64,000 nucleotides of DNA from Gemmatimonadota bacterium (GTDB taxonomy: Bacteria; Gemmatimonadota; Gemmatimonadetes; Longimicrobiales; Gaopeijiaceae): assembly GCA_022826565.1 (NCBI GenBank), contig JAJDUP010000035.1, positions 1 through 64,000 on the forward strand, read 5' to 3'. The notes beneath the pieces were generated by a model. It did not search any database. It saw only the letters and a list, made by a program, of their open reading frames with translations, and was not told where the DNA came from. Below, piece by piece: positions 44,302-53,439 of this stretch; positions within the stretch are counted from its first letter, which is position 1; each line of letters opens with the position of its first letter. A program made the position numbers and the translations under genes.

Positions 44302-46281
44302 ATGATCTCCAAACCGGGATTCGCCCGCACGGTGCCCCGCCTGGCGGCCGTGTTCGTCCTCGCCCCCGCATTCATCCTCACGACCGCGGGGTGCGCGCCG
44401 CCTGAACAGCCCCGCCGCGGGCACTCCTTGATCCAGGTGGGACGGAATGTGCTCGTCAGTGGCGATCATGCGGCGGCGGCGCACTCGGAGTACTTCGCCC
44501 ATGCCGACCCCTCGGACTCGACCCGCATGGTGGTGTGCTCGATGATCGTCGACCCCACCCGAAGCCGACTGTCGACGGGCATCTATGTGTCCCATGACGC
44601 GGGTGCGACCTGGGGCATGGCGCTGAACGACACGATCTCGCGTTGGGGCGAGACATGGGACCCCGCCTGCGCCTTCGGGCCGGGAGGTATGGTCTACTTC
44701 GCGTCAATACCGACCCGCGGGGACCCGAGGATCGCGTACGAGTCAAAGGTTATCATCCACTCCTTCCGCTCGACGGACGGGGGCCTCACGTGGAGCGAAC
44801 CCGTGCTCGCACCGTTCGTGGCCAACGCGGATCTGGTCGTCGACTGGACGGGCGGGCCGTATCACGGGCGCGTCTACGCGGTGGGCGTGCGGGTCAGGGA
44901 GGTAGAGGGCGAGCTTCCGCAGCGGCATATGTCGCTCGTGGTCTCGGCCGACTCCGGCCGGACCTACGAAGGTCCCGTCGACATGTTCGTCCCGAAGGAC
45001 TGGTATCAGGACCATGTCGGTGCACCGGTCGTGCACCCGGATGGGCGGGTCCTCGTTCCCGTGGCTGCCCGTCCCCCGTTTCGGCCCACGCCCCCCCCTC
45101 CCCCGCCGACGACCTGGTGGGAACGATCCCCCCGGGACACGACCACGAAGAACTTCACCTCCGTCGTGACGGTCACCGAAGGGGGGAGGGCCATCCGCCA
45201 ACCGCACCACGTTGCAAAGACCACGCCGTGTACGCCCGATGGCGGTCCTCCGGAGATCGCGGTCGATCATTCCGACGGCCCATTCCACGGGCGGGCCTAC
45301 GTTGCGTTCACGGACCGCACCTACGGACGCTGTCAGATCATGTTGAGCTGGTCGGACGACGGTGAGCAATGGGCCAACCCCCTTCCAGTCGACGACCCCC
45401 GCATTCCCCTCGATTCCGCAGGCCCGAACGCGTTCATGCCCGACATCGCGGTCAACCGCGACGGGGTTGTTGGGATCACCTGGCTCGACCGTCGTGAAGA
45501 CCCCCTCAATCAGGAGTTCCGTCAGCGATTCACGGCCTCTCTGGACGGGGGCGAAAGCGTGCTGCCCAGCGTTGCGGTGAGCGAGGCCGCACACACCTAC
45601 GCGCGAGGGGAGGGAGAACGGGAAGGGTATGCGGGCCTGGGCGCCGTCCCCGAATCGGGTGACGGCAGCAGCTGGATCGCGATCATCACAGGCGGAGCGG
45701 TCGGCACCTACGAGGAGGTGGGACACTACGTCGGAACGATGGTTGCGGCAGACGGTCGATTCCACCCCGTATGGGTCGACAACCGGACCGGGGTCGCGCA
45801 GCTGTACACCGCGCCCGTGGAGGTCGCGGGAACGGCCAGGACCCGGGCTGAGTGGAACGCGGATCTCGGACGCAACGTTTCCGACTCGGTCGCGGTTCTC
45901 GTCAACAGGAGCACGTTCGACGCCGCCTCCTGCAGCTTCGATGTGAGCGTGGACCTGCTCAACCGATGGAGCGAGCCCCTGGACCTCCCCCTCACGGTGA
46001 AGGTCGAGCAGATGTTCTCTCAGATAGGCGTGCCCTGGTCCGACGGGCCGATCGATGGCCTTGGCAGACCGGAGTGGACCGTCGGGGAGGGTGGGGTGCT
46101 CCCGAAAGACAGCTTCGTCACCTACGGGACGCGTATCGTTCTCGAGGAGTGCGCGACGCTCGAGGGTAAGCCGGCGGTGTACCACGACATCGACGCGCGC
46201 ATGTCGGGTACGCCGGTCGCCGGGTACGCTGGACAGAAGACCCTGGCCATGAGGGTGTCGATCTTCGAGCGGAAACGCTAG
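44302..46281 (+). CDS. Lipoprotein sialidase-like (BNR) propeller
   Basis: A 659-aa exported lipoprotein. ATG 44302 (AAGGGA upstream) gives a lipoprotein signal ending TTAGC; GTG 44272 and ATG 44284 would lengthen it. Sialidase-type Asp boxes are visible (VSHDAGATWGMA, STDGGLTWSEP, SADSGRTYEG, WSDDGEQWAN), consistent with a six-bladed propeller. There is no certain catalytic Tyr/Asp set, so a carbohydrate-binding or hydrolase role is open. The C-terminal 150 residues form a separate beta domain. Confidence 0.78.
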   Translation: MISKPGFARTVPRLAAVFVLAPAFILTTAGCAPPEQPRRGHSLIQVGRNVLVSGDHAAAAHSEYFAHADPSDSTRMVVCSMIVDPTRSRLSTGIYVSHDAGATWGMALNDTISRWGETWDPACAFGPGGMVYFASIPTRGDPRIAYESKVIIHSFRSTDGGLTWSEPVLAPFVANADLVVDWTGGPYHGRVYAVGVRVREVEGELPQRHMSLVVSADSGRTYEGPVDMFVPKDWYQDHVGAPVVHPDGRVLVPVAARPPFRPTPPPPPPTTWWERSPRDTTTKNFTSVVTVTEGGRAIRQPHHVAKTTPCTPDGGPPEIAVDHSDGPFHGRAYVAFTDRTYGRCQIMLSWSDDGEQWANPLPVDDPRIPLDSAGPNAFMPDIAVNRDGVVGITWLDRREDPLNQEFRQRFTASLDGGESVLPSVAVSEAAHTYARGEGEREGYAGLGAVPESGDGSSWIAIITGGAVGTYEEVGHYVGTMVAADGRFHPVWVDNRTGVAQLYTAPVEVAGTARTRAEWNADLGRNVSDSVAVLVNRSTFDAASCSFDVSVDLLNRWSEPLDLPLTVKVEQMFSQIGVPWSDGPIDGLGRPEWTVGEGGVLPKDSFVTYGTRIVLEECATLEGKPAVYHDIDARMSGTPVAGYAGQKTLAMRVSIFERKR

Positions 46282-46424
46282 GGAGCGTTGGGGTGATCCG
46301 GGGTCACCAGATCATCACGAAGAGGAGGGGCAGGACGGAAAAGCGCCTGGATATCGGATTGGTGGAACCGCCTCTGGACGAGGGGGCTGTGAGGCCGGCG
46401 AGATCCTCTCGCAGCGTCCTGCGA

Positions 46425-46799
46425 TCAGGTGCAGGCCGGGCAACGTCCGAAGAGGATCACCTCGTGGTCATCGACCTCGAAGCCTTCCGGAGCCAGATCC
46501 TCAACTGCCTCGGGGCAACGGTGGATATCGAACGCCTTGTCGCAGCCGCGGCACACGAAATGGTGATGGTGAGGCCGAGCCGCCAGCTCGTAGCGCATGC
46601 CACCCCCCGGGAGTTGCACTTCAGCGAGCCAGCCCTTCTCAGCCAGGATCTTGACGTTTCGGTACACGGTGGCCAGCCCGAGCGTGGGCGCGAGCGCCTG
46701 AGCGCGTTCGAGCACTTCGTCTGGTGTGAGCGCGCCCGCACCATCGACGAAGACGGCGCGGATGGCCCGTCGCTGCCGGGTATCTCGTTGGGGGTGCAT
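46425..46799 (-). CDS. Fur-family metalloregulator, Zur-like (copy 2)
   Basis: A 124-aa paralogue of the regulator at 38167. The motifs are the same: RQRRAIRAVF, GLATVYRNVKIL, HHHHFVCRGC and a terminal CPAC. Its leader shares GAACTTCCGGGACGGGA and ACTAG with the first copy's leader. The two genes point in opposite directions and bracket the receptor, flavoprotein, permease and sialidase-like genes. Duplicate Zur-type genes may respond to different metals or give graded control. Confidence 0.85.
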   Translation of the reverse strand: MHPQRDTRQRRAIRAVFVDGAGALTPDEVLERAQALAPTLGLATVYRNVKILAEKGWLAEVQLPGGGMRYELAARPHHHHFVCRGCDKAFDIHRCPEAVEDLAPEGFEVDDHEVILFGRCPACT

Positions 46800-46807
46800 G
46801 GTGTCCT

Positions 46808-46850
46808 AGTATCCCGTCCCGGAAGTTCCTCGGCTGTTCGAGCACCGATT
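46808..46850. repeat. Second copy of the fur-leader repeat end
   Basis: AGTATCCCGTCCCGGAA, then CTCGGCTG and TTCGAGCACCGATT, reproduces the left end of the 248-bp element at 37917. No matching opposite end was found nearby, so this is a remnant or a shared leader. Confidence 0.5.
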
Positions 46851-46900
46851 GGCACGACAGAGCAGGGCACTCCAGAGCATGTCAGCAGGGCTGCGGTCTG

Positions 46901-47425
46901 TCACCACTCGTAGGGCGTAATCGAGGTGCCGGCCATCATGAAGGACACCGACCCGTACAGGTTCGTCGTCTCCTCCACGGTCAGGGTGCCGTGGATCCAG
47001 ACGGGTTCCCAGAAGGAGACCGGCACGCGCTGACCCTTCTCCATCCTGACGTAGACCAATTGGTTGGGAGGCGGGGGCGGGGTGTGCACGCAGGCCCCGA
47101 CGTACGGGACCAGGAGGAACTCCGAGACCTCGCCGGCCCAGTCCTCCAGGGGGACCATGTATCCGGGCACCCTGACCCCTCGCCCCACCACCGACTCGAG
47201 TTCCCCGGACATCTCGCCCGTGCGGTAATCCAGGGTGGCCAGCAGGTGCCAACCCACCTCGGTGGAGTCCCGCGGGACGCTGGCCGCGCGGGTCCTCGCC
47301 CCATCGCTCGGATCAGCCAGGACGGAGCGGGGGCCCGACGTGAGCGCAAGCCATCCGCCCACGATGACCAGGGCGATTGGGAGGGGAGTGTACGGAATCC
47401 GAAATCGGCGGCGCGGTTTTGGCAT
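46901..47425 (-). CDS. DUF3299-type secreted protein
   Basis: A 174-aa protein with an N-terminal membrane anchor or signal (PLPIALVIVGGWLALTSG) and a DUF3299-like core: GYMVPLEDWAGEVSEFLLVP followed by CVHTPPPPPNQLVYV. The HTPPPPPNQ motif is characteristic. In zinc-regulated operons such proteins accompany ZrgA/DUF2796 proteins, as I recall. Here the two are divergent with a candidate Zur site between them. Confidence 0.8.
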   Translation of the reverse strand: MPKPRRRFRIPYTPLPIALVIVGGWLALTSGPRSVLADPSDGARTRAASVPRDSTEVGWHLLATLDYRTGEMSGELESVVGRGVRVPGYMVPLEDWAGEVSEFLLVPYVGACVHTPPPPPNQLVYVRMEKGQRVPVSFWEPVWIHGTLTVEETTNLYGSVSFMMAGTSITPYEW

Positions 47426-47461
47426 TTGACTGGATCCTCGCCCTTCCGGGAACCGTGCGAT

Positions 47462-47485
47462 GATAACGAGAATACACTATCATTC
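47462..47485. promoter_or_regulatory. Candidate Zur operator between divergent DUF3299 and ZrgA-like genes
   Basis: GATAACGAG followed by AATACACTATCATT (47471-47484). The 14-mer is identical to the one at 38626-38639. It lies in the 100-bp gap between two start codons and so can control both. Confidence 0.68.
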
Positions 47486-47525
47486 ATGTGCCAGTGCGCA
47501 CGCAACCCCCACCGGTTCCCTTACG

Positions 47526-48188
47526 ATGACCTGCCCCACACTCGACCGACCCCAGGTCCGCGCCGCTTTCGTCAGTTGGACCATCCCGTGTCTCCTGATC
47601 TTGGCCGCATGCGGCGATTCACCCTCCCCGGGTCCTGGTCCTCCCGTGGTCGAGGGCGAACGGTTGGGGACGGCCGGGGCCCACGAACACGGCATCGCTC
47701 GCCTGGGTCTGGCCGTGGATGGCGCCCGCGTCACCATCGACCTGGAACTCCCCGCGGAATCCGTGTTCGGCTTCGAGCACGCCCCCCGCTCGGCGGAGGA
47801 GCGGGCCACTGCAGCGGAGGCCCTCGACAGACTCCGAACCGGTGGCGCGCGTCTCATCGCCTTTCCGGACGGGGCGGCCTGTGCGCTGGATTCGGCTGAG
47901 GTGCAGGCGCCCGAAGGCGTAGAAGGTGATCATGCCCACTACGACGAGCATGCTCACGACGACGAGCATGTTCACGAGGACGAGCATGCTCACGAGGAGG
48001 ACGAGGGCATCGTACACGAAGACGTTCGCCTCCTCGCTTCCCTTACCTGTTCCCGTGAGCCCATCGGACCGGCGAGCCTGCGGTTCGCGGACCTCCTGCC
48101 CGATGTGGTGCAGGTGGACCTGACGGTGTTCACGGCGGCCGGCGAGGCGGCAGGCCGCGTTGTGCCCGACGCGTCGTTCCGGTTCTGA
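47526..48188 (+). CDS. ZrgA/DUF2796-like His-rich zinc-uptake lipoprotein
   Basis: A 220-aa exported protein. A lipoprotein signal ends with LILAAC (about residue 28). The core strand GAHEHGIARLGLAVDGARVTIDLE and the phrase SVFGFEHAP are DUF2796 features, and the C-terminal segment RFADLLPDVVQVDL is also typical. Between them lies an acidic His-rich loop (about residues 135-158) with seven His residues spaced by Asp/Glu, a zinc trap. ATG 47526 is preferred over 47460, which lies in the operator. Confidence 0.8.
   Translation: MTCPTLDRPQVRAAFVSWTIPCLLILAACGDSPSPGPGPPVVEGERLGTAGAHEHGIARLGLAVDGARVTIDLELPAESVFGFEHAPRSAEERATAAEALDRLRTGGARLIAFPDGAACALDSAEVQAPEGVEGDHAHYDEHAHDDEHVHEDEHAHEEDEGIVHEDVRLLASLTCSREPIGPASLRFADLLPDVVQVDLTVFTAAGEAAGRVVPDASFRF
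47928..47999 (+). repeat. Internal tandem repeats coding for the His/Asp/Glu-rich loop
   Basis: Imperfect tandem copies of GACGAGCATGCTCAC encode HAHxDEH-type units. Such internal repeats expand and contract easily, so the loop length probably varies between strains. Confidence 0.7.
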
Positions 48189-48335
48189 GCCGGAGAGCCG
48201 GGCCTTCGTCGCCCGGCCGATGCTCGGCCGCGAGCCCCCCTCCCGGCCACCTCCCCCGAATCTTGCTCGCACCTGGGCCCGGCCCCAATCTCAAGACCGG
48301 ATCCCACGCCCAGCAAGCACTCCCGGGAGGACCCC

Positions 48336-51300
48336 ATGCGCTTCTCCGCCCCCTCCATCACCACCTCATTCGCCGCCGCCCTGGCGCTCGCCCTCACCTC
48401 CCCCCTCACCGCCCAGGACGACGCCACCGACGACTGGGACGTGACCCTCGCCCGCGGCGAGACCCGCGAGATCGACTTCACCACCGAAGAGGGCACGTGG
48501 ATGTCGATGGACGTCTCACCGGACGGGCGCTGGGTCATCTTCGATCTGCTCGCGCACGTCTATCGGGTTCCCGCCGACGGCGGCGGCGAGGCCGAACTGC
48601 TGACCGGCGGAACGGGCGTCGCGACGAACTATCACCCCCGCTATTCGCCCGACGGGTCGACCATCGCCTTCATCAGCGACCGGGAGGGGCAGAACAACCT
48701 GTGGCTGATGGACGCGGACGGCTCCAATCCGCGCGAGGTCTTCAGCGACATGGCGACGCGCGCAGTCTCGCCGGCCTGGTCCGCCGACGGCGACTACATC
48801 TTCGTCAAGCTGCAGGATGTGGCAGCGGGGCGGGGGCAGACGGGCCGCAGCGGGATCTGGATGTACCACGTCGACGGCGGCGACGGGATCCAGGTCGTAG
48901 GCGACCAGCCGCAGGCCGCGTGGCCCTCCCCGTCGGACGACGGGCGCTATCTGTACTTCCACGTCTACACGGGCCCGCCCGGGCTGCAGGGCCGCGATGC
49001 GCTGGCCGGGCACTGGCAGGTGCGCAGGAAGGATCTGCGCACGGGTGAGGTCCTCAACATCACGGCCGGGACCGCCTCCCAGCAGGTGCGCGCCTCGAGC
49101 GGCAGCGCCTACGCGGCCGAGATCTCCCCCGACGGCCGCCACCTCGCCTTCGCCCGCAGGATCGCGGGCGGCACGATCTCGTACCGCGGCCACACCTTCG
49201 GTCCGCGCGCCGCGCTCTGGATCCGCGACCTTGAGACGGGAAGCGAGCGCGTCGCGATGGACCCGATCACCATCGACAACGCCGAGGGGATCAAGACGAT
49301 GCGCATCCTCCCCGGCTACAGCTGGAGCGCCGACGGGTCCAGCATCGTGATCACGCAGGGCGGGAAGATCCGCATGCTCGACGTCTCCAGCGGCGAGGTC
49401 ACCACCGTCCCCTTCTCGGCACGCGTGCAGCGCACGATATCGGAACTCGCCCGCGCCGACTTCCGCATCGACGACGGCCCCTTCGAGGCGAAGATGCTGC
49501 GCTGGTACGCCGCCTCGCCGGACGCATCGCGGATCGCCTTCCAGGCGGTCGGCAGGGTGTGGATCGCACCCGCGGACGGCGGCGCTCCCACCCGCCTGAC
49601 CAGCGGCGACGGTCCGCACGAGTTCTCGCCGTCGTGGTCCCCCGACGGGCAGTGGATCGCCTACACGACCTGGGGCGGCGAAGACGGCGGGCACGTGTGG
49701 AAGATTCCCTCGGGAGGCGGCACGCCCCGGCAGCTCACCACATCGCCGTCCGAGTACGCGCACCCCGTGTGGTCGCTCGACGGCTCCGAGATCGTGGTCA
49801 CGCGCGGCAGCGGCGCGGCGGCCCGCGCCCGGTCGGCCACGCAGAACCCCTTCTGGGAGCTGTGGCGGGTCCCCACCGAAGGCGGCTCGCAGGAGCGCAT
49901 CATGACGATCCCCGCCGGGGGACCTGGTGGGCTGCTAGGCTACCGGCGCCAGATCACGCGGGTGTCGTTCGGCCCCGGTGGGCGCATCTACCTGCCCGCG
50001 GGCCACGAAGCGGGCGAGGGACAGGGCGCGATCGCGCTGATGTCGGTGCGCGGAGACGGTTCCGACGCACAGGTGCACGCAACCATCCCCTGGGGGGACG
50101 AGTTCGTGATCTCGCCAAACGGCAACCGCGTCGCCTTCCAGGAGGGTGACAACGTCTTCTGGGCGCCGCTGCCGCCGGGCGGGACGGGCGGCGACCCCGT
50201 CGCGCTCAGAAAACGCGGCGCCCCGGTACCGGTCACGCAACTCACCACCGAGGGCGGCCTCTACCCCCGCTGGCTCGACAACGACCGCCTCGAATTCGGG
50301 AGCGGGCAGAGCTTCTTCATCCACGACGCGAGCACGGGCGAGACCGACACCACGACCATCCGGCTCAGCGTCGACCGCGTCATCCCCGAAGGCACGCTCG
50401 CGCTCACGAACGCACGCATCGTCACCCTCGACGACCGCGCGGTGCACGAGAACGCGACCCTGCTCATCGACGGCAGCCGGATCGCCTGCGTCGGCGACTG
50501 CGACACCTCCGGCGCCGACCGGACCATGGACATGACCGGCAAGACGATCATCCCCGGCTTCATCGACATGCACGCCCACCACTACCGCGAGCACAAGGGG
50601 CTGATCCCGAAGCGCGACTTCGAGTCGGCCATCTACCTTGCCTACGGAGTCACCGCGAACCTGGACAACTCGATGTGGTCGCAGAACGTGTTCGCCAGCG
50701 CCGAGATGATCCGCGGTGGTGCGGTCGTGGGCCCGCGGACGTACTCGACGGGTGATCCGATGTACCGCGGCGACGCCATGCGCCAGAACGATATCTCCAG
50801 CTACGAAGTCGCCGAGCAGAACATCAACCGGCTGGCATCGTGGGGCGCCACCGCGCTCAAGCAGTACCTGCAGCCTCGCCGGGACCAGCGGCAGTGGATC
50901 TCGGACATAGCCCGGCGGAAGAACCTCATGGTCACATCCGAGAACAACGATACCCCGTACACGATCGGGATGATGATGGACGGGCAGACCGGCTTCGAGC
51001 ACCCGATGACATACCTGCCCATGTACCGCGACCTGAGCACCTTCCTGGGACAGGCCGAGTCGGCCTACTCACCCACCTTCGTGGTCGGCGGCATCGGTCC
51101 CTGGAACGAGGAGTACTTCTTCGCCGAGGACGACGTCTGGCTGGATCCCAAACAGCGGGAATGGCTGCCGTGGCGCCAGGTCATCCCGCACATGCGCCGA
51201 CGCTGGGAGCGCCCCGACACCGACTACACCTATCCGCTCATTGCGCTGGGCATGATGGACGTAATCGAAGCCGGTGGCTGGGGCGCGATCGGCTCGCACG

Positions 51301-51659
51301 GGCAGGCCCACGCCATCGCCTCCCACTGGGAGGTCTGGATGATCGAAGCCGCCGCCGGGCCGATGGCCGCGCTCGAGGTGGCCAGCCTCCACGGCGCCGT
51401 CTTCCTGGGTGCCCAGGAGGACATCGGCTCGATTGAAGTCGGCAAGCTCGCGGACGTGCTGGTGTTGAACTCGAATCCGCTCGACAACATCCGCAACACG
51501 ACCGACATCATGTACGTCGTGCAGGGCGGCATCGTGCGCGACGGACTCACGCTGGACGAGGTGTGGCCCAACCAGGTGCCCTACGGCGAGCACTGGTGGG
51601 TGGATCCGAACGCGTGGCTGATGGACAACCGGCCGGTGGATTACTGGGATCGGAGGTAG
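48336..51659 (+). CDS. Secreted PD40-propeller/amidohydrolase fusion
   Basis: A 1107-aa exported enzyme. The signal peptide (AALALALTSPLTAQ) is followed by TolB/PD40 propeller repeats (MSMDVSPDGRWVIFDL, YSPDGSTIAF, WSPDGQWIAY) up to about 680, then an amidohydrolase domain: NARIVTL, GKTIIPGFIDMHAHHY and a C-terminal LADVLVLNSNPLDNI. The HxHxx metal motif is MHAHH. Enzymes of this architecture are common in Gemmatimonadota and are thought to hydrolyse peptides or amides outside the cytoplasm. The substrate is unknown. Confidence 0.88.
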   Translation: MRFSAPSITTSFAAALALALTSPLTAQDDATDDWDVTLARGETREIDFTTEEGTWMSMDVSPDGRWVIFDLLAHVYRVPADGGGEAELLTGGTGVATNYHPRYSPDGSTIAFISDREGQNNLWLMDADGSNPREVFSDMATRAVSPAWSADGDYIFVKLQDVAAGRGQTGRSGIWMYHVDGGDGIQVVGDQPQAAWPSPSDDGRYLYFHVYTGPPGLQGRDALAGHWQVRRKDLRTGEVLNITAGTASQQVRASSGSAYAAEISPDGRHLAFARRIAGGTISYRGHTFGPRAALWIRDLETGSERVAMDPITIDNAEGIKTMRILPGYSWSADGSSIVITQGGKIRMLDVSSGEVTTVPFSARVQRTISELARADFRIDDGPFEAKMLRWYAASPDASRIAFQAVGRVWIAPADGGAPTRLTSGDGPHEFSPSWSPDGQWIAYTTWGGEDGGHVWKIPSGGGTPRQLTTSPSEYAHPVWSLDGSEIVVTRGSGAAARARSATQNPFWELWRVPTEGGSQERIMTIPAGGPGGLLGYRRQITRVSFGPGGRIYLPAGHEAGEGQGAIALMSVRGDGSDAQVHATIPWGDEFVISPNGNRVAFQEGDNVFWAPLPPGGTGGDPVALRKRGAPVPVTQLTTEGGLYPRWLDNDRLEFGSGQSFFIHDASTGETDTTTIRLSVDRVIPEGTLALTNARIVTLDDRAVHENATLLIDGSRIACVGDCDTSGADRTMDMTGKTIIPGFIDMHAHHYREHKGLIPKRDFESAIYLAYGVTANLDNSMWSQNVFASAEMIRGGAVVGPRTYSTGDPMYRGDAMRQNDISSYEVAEQNINRLASWGATALKQYLQPRRDQRQWISDIARRKNLMVTSENNDTPYTIGMMMDGQTGFEHPMTYLPMYRDLSTFLGQAESAYSPTFVVGGIGPWNEEYFFAEDDVWLDPKQREWLPWRQVIPHMRRRWERPDTDYTYPLIALGMMDVIEAGGWGAIGSHGQAHAIASHWEVWMIEAAAGPMAALEVASLHGAVFLGAQEDIGSIEVGKLADVLVLNSNPLDNIRNTTDIMYVVQGGIVRDGLTLDEVWPNQVPYGEHWWVDPNAWLMDNRPVDYWDRR

Positions 51660-51669
51660 CCCCGCGCGC

Positions 51670-52977
51670 TCAACCCTCCAGCCGATTATACCTCCGCAGC
51701 ACTTCCCGCAATCGTTCGTGCGGCAGGGCGTGCACCGTCACATCGTTCGCGCCGGTCATGGTCTCGGCCGCGACGAGCGCGTTGATGATCGCCTCCTCCG
51801 TCGCCTCGACGGTGGCCGCGAAGAGCGGGTTCAGTCGCCCGTTGGCCAGTACCCGCGCCTCCGCGGCGGCGGCCCGCTCGGAAGCCGCCTTCCGGTTCGC
51901 CGTCGAGAAGGCGACGAAGATGTCGCCGGAGCCGTTCGAGGAGGTACTCCCGTTGCGGGCGAGTCCCAGCGAGACCCGGCGGGCAATTCGTTCCAGCTGA
52001 TGGGACAGAACGGGTGCATCTGTCGCGACGACGACGATGATGGAACCGTCGCGGTCGGCCTCCCCCTCCACCCCCTCGAGCTGCGCCCCGCCCGGCCGCT
52101 CCGGCATGAGGTCGGCGATCTCCCGGCCCACCGGCACGCCCGCCACCCGGAACGGCGCGCGGCTGCCGTAGTTGCACTGCACCAGCACGCCCACCGTGTA
52201 GTCCTCGCCCGCGACGTCGACCACCCGCGACGACGTCCCGATACCGCCCTTGAAGCGGTGACAGATCATTCCGGTGCCGCCACCCACATTCCCCTCGGCA
52301 ACCGGCCCGCCGCGCGCCGTGTCCATCGCCGAAATCGCGTCGGCCTCGGTGACGTGCTGGCCGCGGATGTCGTTCAGGGTGCCGTCCCACGTCTCACCGA
52401 CGACCGGCAGAGCGGCAAGCCACGCGCCCCCTCCCCGTTCGACGCCCCTTGCCACCCCCCAGCGAATCACCGCGTGGTGCACGACGCCCACGCTCAGCGT
52501 GTTGGTGATCATCACCGGGCCCTCCATGATGCCCGAATCGCGCACCCAGGTCGTGCCGGTCATCTCGCCGTCGCCGTTCAGCGTGAACCAGGCCGCGTAT
52601 ACCGGATCCGGCACCTCGCGCCCGCGCGGCCACACGGCCGTGACCCCGGTACGCACCGGTCCCTCGCCGATCCGCAGCTGGCCGGACCCGCGCACGATCG
52701 TCGCGTGCCCCACCTCGACCCCGTCGACATCGGTGATCGCGTTCAGCGCGCCGGGTGTGCCCTCGAAGGGGATGCCAAGGTCGCGGGCCCGGGGCTTCTG
52801 GCCGGAAGCGGGAACCACTGTGCAGATGAGCAGGATGGAGGCGGCAATCGACGGCAACGTCGCCGATTCCCTTTTTTGCGGGCGCTTCGGCAAGCCTCTT
52901 CGACCTGCAAGGGCATGGATCGGGTTGCGGCAGGACAGACCGTGCCTGACTATGCGATATTGTCCGGGGTCTTTCAT
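51670..52977 (-). CDS. P1-family peptidase (DmpA/BapA-like aminopeptidase)
   Basis: A 435-aa secreted N-terminal-nucleophile peptidase. The frame opens further upstream, but ATG 52977 is the first plausible start. A signal-like stretch (IAASILLICTVVPASG) follows at about 42-58, so a start nearer 52900 is also possible. Family features: ITDVDGVEVGHATIV, the catalytic-region phrase EGNVGGGTGMICHRFKGGIG, and NGSGDIFVAF, where autocleavage before Ser is expected. Such enzymes release D- or beta-aminoacyl residues. Confidence 0.85.
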   Translation of the reverse strand: MKDPGQYRIVRHGLSCRNPIHALAGRRGLPKRPQKRESATLPSIAASILLICTVVPASGQKPRARDLGIPFEGTPGALNAITDVDGVEVGHATIVRGSGQLRIGEGPVRTGVTAVWPRGREVPDPVYAAWFTLNGDGEMTGTTWVRDSGIMEGPVMITNTLSVGVVHHAVIRWGVARGVERGGGAWLAALPVVGETWDGTLNDIRGQHVTEADAISAMDTARGGPVAEGNVGGGTGMICHRFKGGIGTSSRVVDVAGEDYTVGVLVQCNYGSRAPFRVAGVPVGREIADLMPERPGGAQLEGVEGEADRDGSIIVVVATDAPVLSHQLERIARRVSLGLARNGSTSSNGSGDIFVAFSTANRKAASERAAAAEARVLANGRLNPLFAATVEATEEAIINALVAAETMTGANDVTVHALPHERLREVLRRYNRLEG

Positions 52978-53028
52978 GGTATTCACCTTCGGCTGGGCTT
53001 GGGGAGCCTTTCGTTCTGGAGACCATCT

Positions 53029-53439
53029 ATGAGTAGAAGCGGCAAGGGTCGGGAGAAAGTCATGGTCGCAGCCGCGACGGCGGCGGCGCATTACCTCGAC
53101 GCGGCCTTGAACGCGGGCACCGCCAAGGAGGAGATCGACGGTGCGCTGGCCGGTGTCGTGCGCCAATACGGCTTGTCGGAGTGCTGGATCTCCGATGAAC
53201 ACGGCCACATCGTGTTCGGCTCTCACAAGACGGACTTCGTGTTCCCTAGCGATTCGGATGCCCGCACCCAGGCAGCGGTCTTCACCGCACTCCTCCGGGG
53301 CAGCGAGACAACCGTGATCCAGGAACCCCAGCCGCGCGAGGAGGACGGAGCGCCCTTCCAGTACGTGGGCGTCGCCGGAGTGGACCAGCCGAGGATCGTG
53401 CAGATCGGTCTGGCCGGGGCGGGAGGCCGATCCGAATGA
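53029..53439 (+). CDS. 136-aa ligand-sensor-like protein (copy 1 of tandem pair)
   Basis: A 136-aa soluble protein with an N-terminal helix (VAAATAAAHYLDAAL) and a PAS/Cache-like C-terminal half with CWISDEHGHIVFGS, DFVFPSD, QEPQPREEDG and QYVGVAGVDQPRIVQIG. ATG 53029 has GGAG upstream. It is almost identical in plan to the next gene, and the two overlap by 4 bp. It lacks any output domain. Confidence 0.72.
   Translation: MSRSGKGREKVMVAAATAAAHYLDAALNAGTAKEEIDGALAGVVRQYGLSECWISDEHGHIVFGSHKTDFVFPSDSDARTQAAVFTALLRGSETTVIQEPQPREEDGAPFQYVGVAGVDQPRIVQIGLAGAGGRSE

Noticed and set aside
47460-47525. Upstream ATG for the ZrgA-like gene
   Set aside because: It would translate the operator sequence and put 22 residues before a normal lipoprotein signal.
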